From Bacteroidota bacterium (GTDB lineage Bacteria > Bacteroidota > Bacteroidia > B-17B0 > Aurantibacillaceae), in assembly GCA_947450025.1 (NCBI GenBank), contig CANFTW010000006.1:158492-222491 (forward strand): a stretch of DNA of 64,000 nucleotides, in the 5' to 3' direction. The position numbers and the translations under genes were made by a program. Under the pieces are notes generated by a model that worked only from the letters and a program-made list of their open reading frames with translations, was not told the DNA's origin and ran no database searches. Positions 37,257 to 46,953 of the stretch are shown piece by piece. Each line of letters opens with the position of its first letter. Position 1 is the stretch's first letter.

Positions 37257-39515
37257 ATGGCAGCTAATAAAGTATCTAAATATATTCGATTAACGTGGCT
37301 CATAGTTTGGTCGCCATTTATCATTTTATTCTTATTGATAAGTCTTATTTCCTTGGAGTTTTTTATTGACCTACCAAGTGTTGCAGAACTGCAAAATCCT
37401 AAAAGTAATTTAGCCACTGTAATATACAGTAGTGACATGAAAACTTTAGGAAAATATTATGCTGAAAACAGAGTTAGCGTAAAATATTATGAACTAGATA
37501 AAGATTTAGTTGATGCTTTAATCGCTACTGAGGATGCCAGATTTCAAGAACATAGTGGAGTGGATTTAAGAGCTATAGGGAGGGCTATTTTTGGTGCTGC
37601 CATAGGTCGTTCAAGCAGTGGAGGGGGCAGTACCTTGTCTCAACAATTAGCTAAGATGATGTTTCCTCGTCAAAAGTTAAGCAAACCCAAGATGATTTTA
37701 CAAAAATTAAAAGAATGGGTTATTGCCGCACGTTTAGAAAAAAATTACACAAAGGATGAAATTTTAGCTTTATATCTTAATAAGTTCGATTTCTTAAATC
37801 AAGCAGTGGGCGTTAAATCAGCTGCGCAAATATATTTTAATAGAACTCAGGATAGTTTAGAGATTCAGCAAGCAGCCATGCTTATAGGAATGGCTAAAAA
37901 TCCTTCTTTGTTTAATCCGATCAAAAAAGCAGACACGACATTACATCGTCGAAATGTGGTAATGATGCAAATGGTTGCGAACGGGTTTTTAAGTAAAGAA
38001 AAATATGATAGTTTGAAAAAATTACCGTTGGGAATTATTTTTCATCCTGAAGATCATAATGATGGCTTGGCTCCTTATTTTAGAGAGTATATAAGAGAAT
38101 ATTATTTAAAAGATTGGTGTTCAAAACACATTAATCCCGAAACCAATAAGCCTTATAATATTTATAGAGATGGATTGAAAATTTACACGACTATTGATTC
38201 AAGAATGCAGCAGTATGCTGAAGAAGCAGTTCATGAACATATGTCTGACCTTCAGAAATTATTTACCAAAGAATGTAAAACTAAAAAGAATGCTCCCTTT
38301 GCTTGGAATGTAAATAAAGAGCAGATTGAAAACATTATGATGAGTTCGATGAGACGAAGTGATCGTTATCGCTCATTAAAAAATGCAGGACTTTCAAAAG
38401 AACAAATTCTAGAAGATTTTAAAAAGTCAATTGCCATGTCGGTATATAGTTTAAGAGGAGACATCGACACTATTATGTCGCCTTGGGATAGTATACGATA
38501 CTATAAAAGTTTTTTACATACAGGGTTTATTTCCATAGAGCCATTTACTGGATTTGTAAAAGCTTGGGTTGGCGGAGTCAATCATAAACATTTTAAATTT
38601 GATCATGCAAAAGTTGGGCGCAGACAAGTTGGTTCAACCTTTAAACCTTTTGTTTATGCATTAGCTATTCAAGAAGGTTATTCACCTTGTTATCAGGTGG
38701 CAAATGTTAGAACCTGTATTGAAACTCCGGGACAGGCTCCTTGGTGCCCAGATAATTCAGATGGAAGCAAAGGAACTGGAAAAATGGTTACCCTAAGATA
38801 TGCATTAGCTGGTTCTATTAACTATGTCACTGCTTGGGTAATGAAACAGTTTGGACCAGATGCTGTGATTAATTTAGTTCGTCGATTAGGTATTACAGCA
38901 CCAATTGATGCCGTTCCGTCTATCGCTTTAGGTACGCCAGATATTTCAGTTTTTGAAATGGTGGCCGCTAATGCCACTTTTGCCAATAAAGGAACTTATA
39001 TTCAACCAACTTACATTACAAGAATAGAAGACAAAAACGGAAAAGTACTAGAGGAGTTTTTTCCTAATACAGATGAAGTGTTTAGCGAAGAAAAAGCATA
39101 TGCCATGATTCAGTTGATGAGAGGCGTTGTTGATTATGGAACAGGAAGTAGATTACGATTTAGATACAATTTACGAAATGAGATTGCAGGTAAAACAGGA
39201 ACTACTCAAAATAATGCTGATGGATGGTTTATGGGATTAACGCCCGATTTAGTTGCTGGCTGTTGGGTAGGCGGAGAAGAACGTAGCGTCCATTTTAATT
39301 CAACTAATGAAGGACAAGGTGCTAGTATGGCTTTGCCAATTTGGGGTAAATTTTTTCAAAAAGTATATGCCGATCCTACTTTAAAAGTTAGTAAAAACCC
39401 TTTTGCTAAACCAGCTAATATGGGAAGTATTGAGTTAGACTGCTCTAAGTATGATCAACAATCTATGCAGGATATTCCAATGGAAGAGTTAGACTTTGAA
39501 GGCGGGAGTAACTAA
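37257..39515 (+). CDS. Penicillin-binding protein 1A (glycosyltransferase/transpeptidase)
   Basis: The 752-aa class A PBP has a short cytoplasmic tail and one transmembrane helix (about 16-37). The GT51 glycosyltransferase domain shows ATEDARFQEHSGVD with the catalytic Glu, GGSTLSQQLAKMMFP and a KMILQKLKEW segment (about 95-260). The transpeptidase domain has the Ser nucleophile in GSTFKPF (SxxK), the SIN triad in AGSINYV and the KTG triad in GKTGTTQN. It polymerises and cross-links peptidoglycan at the periplasmic side. All catalytic motifs are intact. Its stop overlaps the stop of the convergent membrane-protein gene by 4 bp. Confidence 0.95.
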   Translation: MAANKVSKYIRLTWLIVWSPFIILFLLISLISLEFFIDLPSVAELQNPKSNLATVIYSSDMKTLGKYYAENRVSVKYYELDKDLVDALIATEDARFQEHSGVDLRAIGRAIFGAAIGRSSSGGGSTLSQQLAKMMFPRQKLSKPKMILQKLKEWVIAARLEKNYTKDEILALYLNKFDFLNQAVGVKSAAQIYFNRTQDSLEIQQAAMLIGMAKNPSLFNPIKKADTTLHRRNVVMMQMVANGFLSKEKYDSLKKLPLGIIFHPEDHNDGLAPYFREYIREYYLKDWCSKHINPETNKPYNIYRDGLKIYTTIDSRMQQYAEEAVHEHMSDLQKLFTKECKTKKNAPFAWNVNKEQIENIMMSSMRRSDRYRSLKNAGLSKEQILEDFKKSIAMSVYSLRGDIDTIMSPWDSIRYYKSFLHTGFISIEPFTGFVKAWVGGVNHKHFKFDHAKVGRRQVGSTFKPFVYALAIQEGYSPCYQVANVRTCIETPGQAPWCPDNSDGSKGTGKMVTLRYALAGSINYVTAWVMKQFGPDAVINLVRRLGITAPIDAVPSIALGTPDISVFEMVAANATFANKGTYIQPTYITRIEDKNGKVLEEFFPNTDEVFSEEKAYAMIQLMRGVVDYGTGSRLRFRYNLRNEIAGKTGTTQNNADGWFMGLTPDLVAGCWVGGEERSVHFNSTNEGQGASMALPIWGKFFQKVYADPTLKVSKNPFAKPANMGSIELDCSKYDQQSMQDIPMEELDFEGGSN

Positions 39516-40963
39516 TATTCTTTTACTTTTTTAAAAAGTGTTGAACCAGATATTAAATAATCTTTAATTAAAATCTTATTTGTTTTGTCAAAGCTATTTA
39601 AATCATTTGACTCAACATAATAAAAATCATAATCTCCATTTAAGCCATCTCTGGTCGCATGATTGAGCCAATCTAATGATTTTGTTTCTTTATAAAAGTT
39701 AATGGTAGGTTCAAATAACCACGTTATGCCTAATTTTATTTTTTGATGGTTTTGTTTTTCTTTAGATAAAACTTCTAACATCCTTTTTGTATCAGCATCA
39801 TATTTCCATGAATAGCAATAGTTTAAGTTTGCTGCAGTTAGAAAAACAAAAAATGAACAAAACATCACTAGACTTATACTTCCAATGCTGAAGTATTGAA
39901 TAATTCGATTTTTGTTTTGAGATAAAAATTGAACGGAATTTATTAAAGAAAAAAAGAATAGGGGCACTAAAAATAAGGCAAATCGTTCTTTAAAATAACT
40001 TCCCTGAAATAGCAAATGTTGTAGAACATTTGAAATTAATATTAGAATTAATAAAATAGATATATAGCTAAAACCAGATATAATTTTCGTTTTAAATTGT
40101 ATGAATAAAACAATTAGTGATACTATTGAGGTAAAAATAACTAAGTATTTTAAAAACAAAGTTGTAACATCCGAAAATGGAGAACTATAGGTGTATGCAG
40201 CTATGCTGGACATCACGGTATCATCCCATAATCCAAATGAGCCACCAAAATTTAATTCATGATGGTCAATCAACACTTTGATGGGACCAACATAAATTAA
40301 AACTAATGCAAAGAATGAAAGACCGAGAGATATATTATTTAGGATGATAGAACGTCGATTTTCTTTTTTTATAATAAATACAAGTTCAAACACGAAAATC
40401 AAAGAGATTGCATAGCTTATTAACGAAAAGTTTGCTAAAACCCCTAAAATAGAGGTGAGTAAACTGACATACATATGCTTTTTATTGGAGTTATGATTGT
40501 ATTTTATAAAGTAATATATACTCATTATCATGAAAGATATTGAAAGAGCATATCCCCTTGCTAAAGAAAAAAAATCTAGAAGATATGGATTGCAATTAAG
40601 AATAATAAACCCAAACAAAATGATAACCTTGGATTGAGACTCCTTTAGAATTAAGTAGGTGAAAATTAAATAAATAAAATGCGCTATGAAACTGTGAAAT
40701 CTTAAAATAAATTCACTATTGCCGAATAAAGCCCCCATCCATTTCATACTTAAGGTATTTAAAGGATGACTATTAGCAATAATTGGATCAAGATTATATG
40801 TTAAAATATCAAGAACAGACGAGTGAACGTAGTGAATAAAGCTATAGCTTTCATCGTGCGTAAAAGACAAGGCATAGCTACGATATCCTGTATAGCTTAA
40901 CAAAAGAATACCAATGAGATATACAACAATATTTAAAGGATTAGATATGTTTTTGTATGCCAT
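39512..40963 (-). CDS. Polytopic membrane protein, probable GT-C-type glycosyltransferase
   Basis: The 483-aa protein has about 11-12 predicted transmembrane helices and a short soluble C-terminal tail. The first extracytoplasmic loop carries SFTHDESYSF, which resembles the acidic DE/HDE loop of GT-C enzymes (PMT/ArnT/GT39-like), and NSHPLNTLSMKW follows as in those families. It probably moves a sugar from a lipid-phosphate donor to a surface acceptor in the outer leaflet of the inner membrane. No closer family is recognised. It is a single gene, overlapping the PBP1A 3' end by 4 bp. Confidence 0.72.
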   Translation of the reverse strand: MAYKNISNPLNIVVYLIGILLLSYTGYRSYALSFTHDESYSFIHYVHSSVLDILTYNLDPIIANSHPLNTLSMKWMGALFGNSEFILRFHSFIAHFIYLIFTYLILKESQSKVIILFGFIILNCNPYLLDFFSLARGYALSISFMIMSIYYFIKYNHNSNKKHMYVSLLTSILGVLANFSLISYAISLIFVFELVFIIKKENRRSIILNNISLGLSFFALVLIYVGPIKVLIDHHELNFGGSFGLWDDTVMSSIAAYTYSSPFSDVTTLFLKYLVIFTSIVSLIVLFIQFKTKIISGFSYISILLILILISNVLQHLLFQGSYFKERFALFLVPLFFFSLINSVQFLSQNKNRIIQYFSIGSISLVMFCSFFVFLTAANLNYCYSWKYDADTKRMLEVLSKEKQNHQKIKLGITWLFEPTINFYKETKSLDWLNHATRDGLNGDYDFYYVESNDLNSFDKTNKILIKDYLISGSTLFKKVKEY

Positions 40964-41070
40964 CTATTGTATTAATGTATTGAAGGTCAAATTGTTTTAT
41001 CTAATAAAAGAATTTGGCTAAATTAGCGAAAAATTAAGAGCTTGTTAAATTTTATAGAAAGCATATACAT

Positions 41071-41784
41071 ATGATTAATAGAGTAGTAAAAAATGCAGAA
41101 GAAGCTGTAAAAGATATTACAGACAACATGACTTTGTTAGTAGGTGGTTTTGGATTATGCGGGATACCTGAGAATTGTATTTCAGCTTTAGTAAAAAAGA
41201 ATGTCAAAAACTTAACTTGTATTAGTAATAATGCTGGTGTTGATGATTTTGGTTTAGGTTTATTATTACAAACTAAGCAAATAAAAAAAATGATTTCTTC
41301 ATACGTGGGAGAAAATGCTGAGTTTGAGAGACAAATGTTAAGTGGCGAATTAGACGTTGAATTAATTCCTCAGGGAACATTAGCAACACGTTGTTTAGCC
41401 GCTGGTTATGGAATGCCCGTGATATATACTCCTGCAGGCGTTGGCACTGAGGTTGCCATTGGGAAGCCTGTTCGAACATTTACCTATAATGGGGAAACAA
41501 AAGAATATTTAGAAGAAAAAGCATTTGAAGCAGACTTTGCTATTGTAAAAGCTTGGAAAGGTGATACTGCGGGGAATTTAATATTCCGCTCAACAGCTCG
41601 TAATTTTAATCCTATGATGGCAATGGCGGGTAAGATTACCATCGCTGAGGTAGAAGAATTAGTTGAGGTTGGTCAATTAGATCCAGATCAAATTCACACA
41701 CCTGGTATTTATGTTCATCGCGTTTTTCAAGGAGAAAAGTATGAGAAACGTATTGAGCAAGTTACAGTTAGAAAAAGAGGATAA
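41071..41784 (+). CDS. scoA: 3-oxoacid CoA-transferase subunit A
   Basis: The 237-aa subunit of succinyl-CoA:3-ketoacid CoA-transferase transfers CoA from succinyl-CoA to acetoacetate in the cytoplasm. [14 protein letters not shown] near residue 24 is the Gly-rich CoA-binding loop of the A family. [23 protein letters not shown] and [10 protein letters not shown] are also characteristic. It is followed 26 bp later by the B subunit, the usual arrangement. No Shine-Dalgarno sequence is seen. Confidence 0.93.
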   Translation: MINRVVKNAEEAVKDITDNMTLLVGGFGLCGIPENCISALVKKNVKNLTCISNNAGVDDFGLGLLLQTKQIKKMISSYVGENAEFERQMLSGELDVELIPQGTLATRCLAAGYGMPVIYTPAGVGTEVAIGKPVRTFTYNGETKEYLEEKAFEADFAIVKAWKGDTAGNLIFRSTARNFNPMMAMAGKITIAEVEELVEVGQLDPDQIHTPGIYVHRVFQGEKYEKRIEQVTVRKRG

Positions 41785-41810
41785 TTTAAAAAAACATATA
41801 AATAAGTATT

Positions 41811-42467
41811 ATGTTAGATAAAAACGGTATTGCTAAAAGAATAGCACGCGAAGTAAAAGATGGTATGTATGTGAATTTAGGAATTGGAATTCCAACATTA
41901 GTTGCAAATTATATTCCGGAAGGTGTTAATGTAGTTTTACAATCAGAAAATGGTATTTTAGGAATGGGCCCTTTTCCTTTTGAAGGAGAAGAAGATGCTG
42001 ATTTAATTAATGCTGGTAAACAAACTGTAACATTATTAAACGGTTCATCAGTATTTGATAGTGCTATGAGTTTTGGCATGATTAGATCTCAAAAAGTTAA
42101 TTTAACTATTTTGGGAGCCATGGAAGTGAGCGAAAATGGAGATATTGCTAACTGGAAAATTCCAGGAAAAATGGTTAAAGGTATGGGAGGAGCAATGGAT
42201 TTAGTAGCAAGTGCTAAAAACATTATTGTGGCTATGCAACATGTTAATAAAGCTGGCGAATCAAAATTACTAGCTAAATGTGAATTGCCATTAACTGGTA
42301 TTAAATGCGTTAAAAAAATTGTTACTGAGTTAGCAGTATTAGATGTTTTACCAGAAGGAGGCTTTCGCTTATTAGAAAGAGCTCCAGGAGTAAGTGTTGA
42401 GCAAATAAAAAATGCAACAGCAGGCAAATTGCTAGTTGAAGGGGATATTCCTGAAATGGTATTGTAA
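41811..42467 (+). CDS. scoB: 3-oxoacid CoA-transferase subunit B
   Basis: The 218-aa catalytic subunit pairs with ScoA. The catalytic glutamate lies in VVLQSENGILGMGP near residue 46 (SENG motif). VNLGIGIPTLVANYIP, KGMGGAMDLV and ECELP-like CELPLTGIKCV are family blocks. It completes ketone-body (acetoacetate) activation. The next gene, a membrane protein, starts 2 bp after the stop and is probably on the same mRNA. Confidence 0.93.
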   Translation: MLDKNGIAKRIAREVKDGMYVNLGIGIPTLVANYIPEGVNVVLQSENGILGMGPFPFEGEEDADLINAGKQTVTLLNGSSVFDSAMSFGMIRSQKVNLTILGAMEVSENGDIANWKIPGKMVKGMGGAMDLVASAKNIIVAMQHVNKAGESKLLAKCELPLTGIKCVKKIVTELAVLDVLPEGGFRLLERAPGVSVEQIKNATAGKLLVEGDIPEMVL

Positions 42468-42469
42468 GG

Positions 42470-44260
42470 ATGATTCAATCAATAAAACCATTTTTGTGGA
42501 AATGGAAATATATTTTCCTTTTTATAGGTTTATTTCTAGTTGTGTTAACGCAACGATTTTTAAATGAACGACAAAATGGTTTAGTGAATTCTGTTTCTTC
42601 TGATGGGTTAGGATATTACTGCTACTTACCAGCAGCAGTAATATACCAAGATTTTTCCTATCAATATTATGATAATCCTGACAATAAAATCAATCCTTTT
42701 TATAAACCAGGCTTAAGTGCCTATAAAGGAAGATCTGTCAATAAATATTATTGCGGCACTTCACTTTGTATGTTGCCGTTTTTTGCACTTGGCGTCATAA
42801 TTTCTGCGATAACTGGTACTCAAATTAATGGCTATACTGATACTTTCCTCATGTTAGTTAGTGTTGGGGCCTTGTTTTATTATTTGCTGTCATTGTTTTT
42901 GCTAACTAAAATTGGAAATTTTTTCAAGATTTCCGAAAAAATAAGTTTTGCTACTGGCTTAGTTTTTTTCTTTGGCACAAATTTATTTCATTATACCATT
43001 CAGGAACCGTCCATGTCTCATGTATATTCATTTTTTGCAGTGAGTTTATTTCTATTCCTATTTATCAAAACAATTGAACATAAAACGAATTCTGGGTTGT
43101 TTTTTTTAGGTTTATCATTAGGATTAATTATTTTAATTAGACCTGTTAATGTAGTGGTCGTGTTATTTACACCATTCTTTTTTGAAAATTTAAAAGACTA
43201 CTTGTTATTCTTAAAATTGCTTTTTGTTAAACATTTAAAAGGTATTGTGTTTTTTGCATTAGCTTTAGGTATTGCAGTTTTATTACAACTCGTTTTTTAT
43301 TATCTCCAAACAGGTGGTTTTTATATTGTTTCATACGAAGGTGAGACATTTAATTTTTCTAATCCAGAATTTCTCAATGTATTGTTTAGCTATAAAAAAG
43401 GATTGTTTTTATATGTTCCTATTTTATTGTTGGCTTTAGTATTTATTATAGTTGTAAAACATTCTTGGTTTAAAAAAATAATTTTCTTTCTTACCTTTTC
43501 ACTTTTCATTTATATTACAGCCTCGTGGTGGTGTTGGTGGTACGGAGGGGGTTTTAGTATAAGGCCAGTTGTGGATGTTTTACCTTTATTTGTGATCACC
43601 TGCATGTTGTTTTACAGCAAGTTGCCAGTGATTTCAAAACGAATGGTAATAATATTAATTATCCCATTTTTGTTTATGAGTCAATTGATGGCTTACCAAT
43701 ATTCTAATTTGATTATGGATTCTACTGAAATGAACAAACAGGAATTCTGGGATATTTTTTTAGAAACAGATTTAGCAACGATAAATCAAAAGAAGATAGA
43801 TCGAATTTTAAAACATGGCACTATTGTAAAAACAGACCTATTAGATTATGAGAATGTCTTTGATGATAAAAATATAATTAAAGGAGGTTACAAAAGTAAT
43901 CAGGCATGTGTCGTAGGAAGAACTAATTATTACTCAAAAGGATTTCAATTCCCTATTAAAGATTTAAATTTAACTGAACCTTTTTATGTTATAATAGAAT
44001 GTATGGCTAAAACATCTTTAGAAGGAAAGAATCTAACACTGGCAATCTCTATTGATGAAAATGGGCAATGTGTTAAATGGTCCGTCGTGTTTAATAGTCA
44101 ATTTAAAACAGGAACTGATGGCTGGTCAAAAATGACCCAAGTTCTTGAAATCGACAAGAAATATATTCATGAGATTAATTGCATGAAAATTTTTGCTAAC
44201 GACGATAAAGGAGATAATCTCGTTGATAATTTAAAATTGACTATTGTAAAGAACCATTAA
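42470..44260 (+). CDS. Polytopic membrane protein with C-terminal soluble domain, probable glycan function
   Basis: The 596-aa protein has about ten predicted transmembrane helices in its first 430 residues and a soluble domain of about 165 residues at the C-terminus, which looks beta-rich and carbohydrate-binding-like (FYVIIECMAKTSLEGKNLTL...). Motifs such as the SDGLGYYCYLPA lead and a GPSMSHVYS-like EPSMSHVYSFF loop are seen in GT-C-like membrane proteins of Bacteroidota. No exact family is recognised. It starts 2 bp after scoB (TAAGGATG), so it is probably cotranscribed with scoAB, an unexpected pairing. A glycosyltransferase follows 70 bp downstream. Confidence 0.7.
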   Translation: MIQSIKPFLWKWKYIFLFIGLFLVVLTQRFLNERQNGLVNSVSSDGLGYYCYLPAAVIYQDFSYQYYDNPDNKINPFYKPGLSAYKGRSVNKYYCGTSLCMLPFFALGVIISAITGTQINGYTDTFLMLVSVGALFYYLLSLFLLTKIGNFFKISEKISFATGLVFFFGTNLFHYTIQEPSMSHVYSFFAVSLFLFLFIKTIEHKTNSGLFFLGLSLGLIILIRPVNVVVVLFTPFFFENLKDYLLFLKLLFVKHLKGIVFFALALGIAVLLQLVFYYLQTGGFYIVSYEGETFNFSNPEFLNVLFSYKKGLFLYVPILLLALVFIIVVKHSWFKKIIFFLTFSLFIYITASWWCWWYGGGFSIRPVVDVLPLFVITCMLFYSKLPVISKRMVIILIIPFLFMSQLMAYQYSNLIMDSTEMNKQEFWDIFLETDLATINQKKIDRILKHGTIVKTDLLDYENVFDDKNIIKGGYKSNQACVVGRTNYYSKGFQFPIKDLNLTEPFYVIIECMAKTSLEGKNLTLAISIDENGQCVKWSVVFNSQFKTGTDGWSKMTQVLEIDKKYIHEINCMKIFANDDKGDNLVDNLKLTIVKNH

Positions 44261-44318
44261 TGTTTTCTGTTTTTTAGTTAGCAATACCTCTTATGTTTTT
44301 AATTTCAATATTTATATG

Positions 44319-44326
44319 TAGGTTTG
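44319..44326 (+). promoter_or_regulatory. -7 element directly in front of the family 2 glycosyltransferase
   Basis: TAGGTTTG is an exact TAnnTTTG match, 4 bp before the ATG at 44331. A T-run (GTTTTT, 44295-44300) lies at the -33 position. Transcription would begin at or next to the start codon, giving a leaderless mRNA. Confidence 0.4.
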
Positions 44327-44330
44327 TTAT

Positions 44331-45047
44331 ATGATATTGTCAATTGTAATTCCAGCTTATAACGAAGGTCGAACTATTCATCTTATTCTTAATAAAGTTA
44401 AGGATGTTAAACTACCATCCGGAGTTGAAAAAGAAATTATTATCGTAAATGATTTTTCAAAAGATAATACAGAAGAGGCAATTCTTAATTATAAAAATGT
44501 CCATTCAGAATTAAATATTCAGTATTATAAGCATGAGTATAATAAAGGAAAAGGAGCCGCTCTTCATACAGGAATAAAAGAAGCTAAGGGTGATTATATC
44601 ATTATTCAAGATGCCGATTTAGAATATGATCCGGAGGAATATAATATTCTTTTAAATCCAGTTTTGAGTGGAAATGCAGATGTGGTTTATGGCAGCCGCT
44701 TTATTGGTGGTAAACCCCACAGAATTTTATTCTTTTGGCATTCCATCGGTAATAAATGGCTTACCTTATTATCAAACATGTTTACTAATCTTAATTTAAC
44801 AGATATGGAAACCTGTTATAAATTGTTTAGAGCTGACATTGTAAAAAATTTATCTTTAAAAGAAAAACGTTTTGGCTTTGAACCAGAGGTAACAGCAAAA
44901 ATTGCTCGAATTAAGGATATACGAGTATATGAAGTTGGTATTTCATACTACGGTAGAACGTATGAAGAAGGAAAAAAAATTGGCTGGAAAGACGGATTTA
45001 GAGCGATTTATTGCATACTAAAATACGGTCTTTTTAAATTCAATTAG
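44331..45047 (+). CDS. Glycosyltransferase family 2, dolichyl-phosphate mannosyltransferase-like
   Basis: The 238-aa protein is a GT-A fold enzyme: [16 protein letters not shown] (2-17), [14 protein letters not shown], a [15 protein letters not shown] segment and the metal-binding acidic motif [11 protein letters not shown] (near 95-105). YGSRFIGG and [14 protein letters not shown] follow. It resembles DPM1/GtrB-type enzymes that load a sugar on a polyprenyl phosphate, though no C-terminal membrane helices are present. It probably supplies a donor for a GT-C enzyme such as the preceding membrane protein. The stop lies 8 bp inside the 3' end of the convergent wecB gene. Confidence 0.9.
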   Translation: MILSIVIPAYNEGRTIHLILNKVKDVKLPSGVEKEIIIVNDFSKDNTEEAILNYKNVHSELNIQYYKHEYNKGKGAALHTGIKEAKGDYIIIQDADLEYDPEEYNILLNPVLSGNADVVYGSRFIGGKPHRILFFWHSIGNKWLTLLSNMFTNLNLTDMETCYKLFRADIVKNLSLKEKRFGFEPEVTAKIARIKDIRVYEVGISYYGRTYEEGKKIGWKDGFRAIYCILKYGLFKFN

Positions 45048-46194
45048 TTTTTAAATTTTCAATAATTTCATTACAAATAAATTCAGAGGCTTTTCCATCG
45101 CCATAAAGTTTTGGAAATTGCATGTCAGATTTAGATGTTAGGGTTTTAAATGCTTCAATGATTTTTTGTTCATTGGCATCTGTAATAATCGCTGTCCCAC
45201 ACTCTACAAGTTCTACCCATTCTGTTTCAGGACGTAAAATCACGCAAGGTTTTTCAAAATAAAATGCTTCTTTTTGAACGCCTCCACTATCAGTCATTAC
45301 TATTTTGCAATTTTTTTCTAAGGCAATCATTTCTAAAAAAGATACCGGTGGTATAATTTTAAAATATTTACTAGCATTTATTTTTTCATGCAATTCAGTA
45401 TCTAAATTAAATTCTAAAAGTTTTGCTGTTCTTGGATGAAGCGGTAATATGACATCTAATTGGTTTTGTTCACTAATTTTATATAATGCATTAAATAGGG
45501 CATTTAATCTAACAGGTTCATCAGTATTGTTGTTACGATGAATGGTTGCTAAAATAAATTTATTTTTAACAAGAACGTTTTTTGTAATAATGGTGGTTTT
45601 ATCCTCAGCAATTTCACTAAAATGTAAGCTATTATCATACATTACATCTCCACTGTGATATATTTTGGGATGATTAGCGCCATAGGGTTTAGGAGTATCT
45701 GCCTTAAAGCCTTCATTTAATAAATTTTGAAATCCAGTTTTTGTGGGCGAAAATAGTAAAGTGGAAACATGATCACACATGATCCGATTTACTTCTTCGG
45801 GCATTGCTTTATTAAAAGATCGCAAGCCAGCTTCAATATGAACTACAGGCACATGAATTTTACTCGCAGCGATAGCACCAGCTAATGTAGAGTTTGTGTC
45901 GCCGTATAATACAATTGCTTGTGGCTTTTCTTTGATTAAGATGTCTTCAATACCTGCAATCATGGTGGCAGTTTGTTTGCCGTGACTTCCACTACCTACA
46001 TTTAAATTATAATGAGGCGCAGGAATCCCTAATTCATCAAAAAACACTTGACTCATATTTTCGTCATAATGCTGCCCTGTGTGAACAATAACTTCTTGAA
46101 GAGTAGTTGAAAATTTATTTTTAATAGCTCGGCTTAATGCAGCTGCTTTTATAATTTGAGGTCTGGCACCAATGATAGTTACTATTTTTGTCAT
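45040..46194 (-). CDS. wecB: UDP-N-acetylglucosamine 2-epimerase, non-hydrolysing
   Basis: The 384-aa cytoplasmic enzyme interconverts UDP-GlcNAc and UDP-ManNAc for surface polysaccharides. Motifs are [75 protein letters not shown] and [12 protein letters not shown]. The length is typical. I chose ATG 46194, which puts the Rossmann strand at residue 4; a longer reading from 46242 would add 16 unrelated residues and overlap radC. The gene starts 4 bp after the radC stop, so the two are probably cotranscribed. Confidence 0.94.
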   Translation of the reverse strand: MTKIVTIIGARPQIIKAAALSRAIKNKFSTTLQEVIVHTGQHYDENMSQVFFDELGIPAPHYNLNVGSGSHGKQTATMIAGIEDILIKEKPQAIVLYGDTNSTLAGAIAASKIHVPVVHIEAGLRSFNKAMPEEVNRIMCDHVSTLLFSPTKTGFQNLLNEGFKADTPKPYGANHPKIYHSGDVMYDNSLHFSEIAEDKTTIITKNVLVKNKFILATIHRNNNTDEPVRLNALFNALYKISEQNQLDVILPLHPRTAKLLEFNLDTELHEKINASKYFKIIPPVSFLEMIALEKNCKIVMTDSGGVQKEAFYFEKPCVILRPETEWVELVECGTAIITDANEQKIIEAFKTLTSKSDMQFPKLYGDGKASEFICNEIIENLKTN

Positions 46195-46198
46195 AATG

Positions 46199-46900
46199 TT
46201 ATATAATTCCTTCGTCTGCAAAACTATAATATGCCTGATCACCTATTATAAGATGGTCTTGTAAGCTAATATCAAGTAGTTTTGATGCGTCATTAATTTT
46301 TTTTGTTAAACGAATATCTTCTTGGCTAGGTTTTAAATTGCCAGAAGGGTGATTGTGAGCCAAGATAATTGAACTTGCTAAATATTCAATCGCTGGCTTT
46401 AAAATTAGTCTAACATCCACCACGGTTCCGCTAATTCCGCCTCTGCTAATACATTCTGTTTTAATAATGTTGTTACTTCTAGTCATATATAAAACCCAAA
46501 ATTCTTCGTGTGGTAAATCAGATAGTTTTGATTTTAAAATAGAGTAGGCTAATGCAGAAGAGGTTATTTTTATTTTTTCATCAATGGATTCATCAGTTCT
46601 TCTTCTTCCAATTTCAAGAGCTGCAGCAATGGTTACAGCTTTAGCTTCGCCAACTCCATTAAATTTTTTTAAATCATTGAGCTGTAATTTTGCTAATTCA
46701 TTGATTGAATTTTTGTTTTCTTTTAAAATGCGCTGTGCTAATTGAACGGCTGTTTCTTTTCTATTGCCCGAAGCTAATAAAATAGCCAATAACTCGGCAT
46801 CTGATAGAGCTTGTCTTCCTTTCGTGACTAATTTTTCACGAGGACGATCATCTTCTGCCCATGATTTAATTGTTAAATGCTTATGTTGAGATTCTTCCAA
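46199..46900 (-). CDS. radC: RadC-family JAB-domain protein
   Basis: The 233-aa protein has an N-terminal helix-hairpin-helix region (LAKLQLNDLKKFNGVGEAKA) and a C-terminal JAB1/MPN+ domain (about 105-233). The JAMM zinc motif reads AHNHPSGNLKPSQEDI, with an upstream Glu and a GGISGTVVDVRL block. RadC proteins were linked to DNA repair, but the true role is unsettled. The length is standard. It is divergent from the MFS gene across 53 bp. Confidence 0.94.
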   Translation of the reverse strand: MEESQHKHLTIKSWAEDDRPREKLVTKGRQALSDAELLAILLASGNRKETAVQLAQRILKENKNSINELAKLQLNDLKKFNGVGEAKAVTIAAALEIGRRRTDESIDEKIKITSSALAYSILKSKLSDLPHEEFWVLYMTRSNNIIKTECISRGGISGTVVDVRLILKPAIEYLASSIILAHNHPSGNLKPSQEDIRLTKKINDASKLLDISLQDHLIIGDQAYYSFADEGII

Positions 46901-46941
46901 TATGTTTTAAAATTAATGCTTTTTAGTAAATTTTAAAATAA

Positions 46942-46949
46942 TACTTTTG
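46942..46949 (+). promoter_or_regulatory. -7 element directly in front of the MFS transporter
   Basis: TACTTTTG is an exact TAnnTTTG match, 4 bp before the ATG at 46954, with a T-run at the -33 position (46920-46924). As for the glycosyltransferase at 44331, the predicted transcript would be leaderless. Confidence 0.4.
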
Positions 46950-46953
46950 TACA

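Noticed and set aside
46195..46242. Longer start of wecB inside radC
   Set aside because: The ATG at 46194 gives the conserved [10 protein letters not shown] start; the extra 16 residues are not family-like and would overlap radC.
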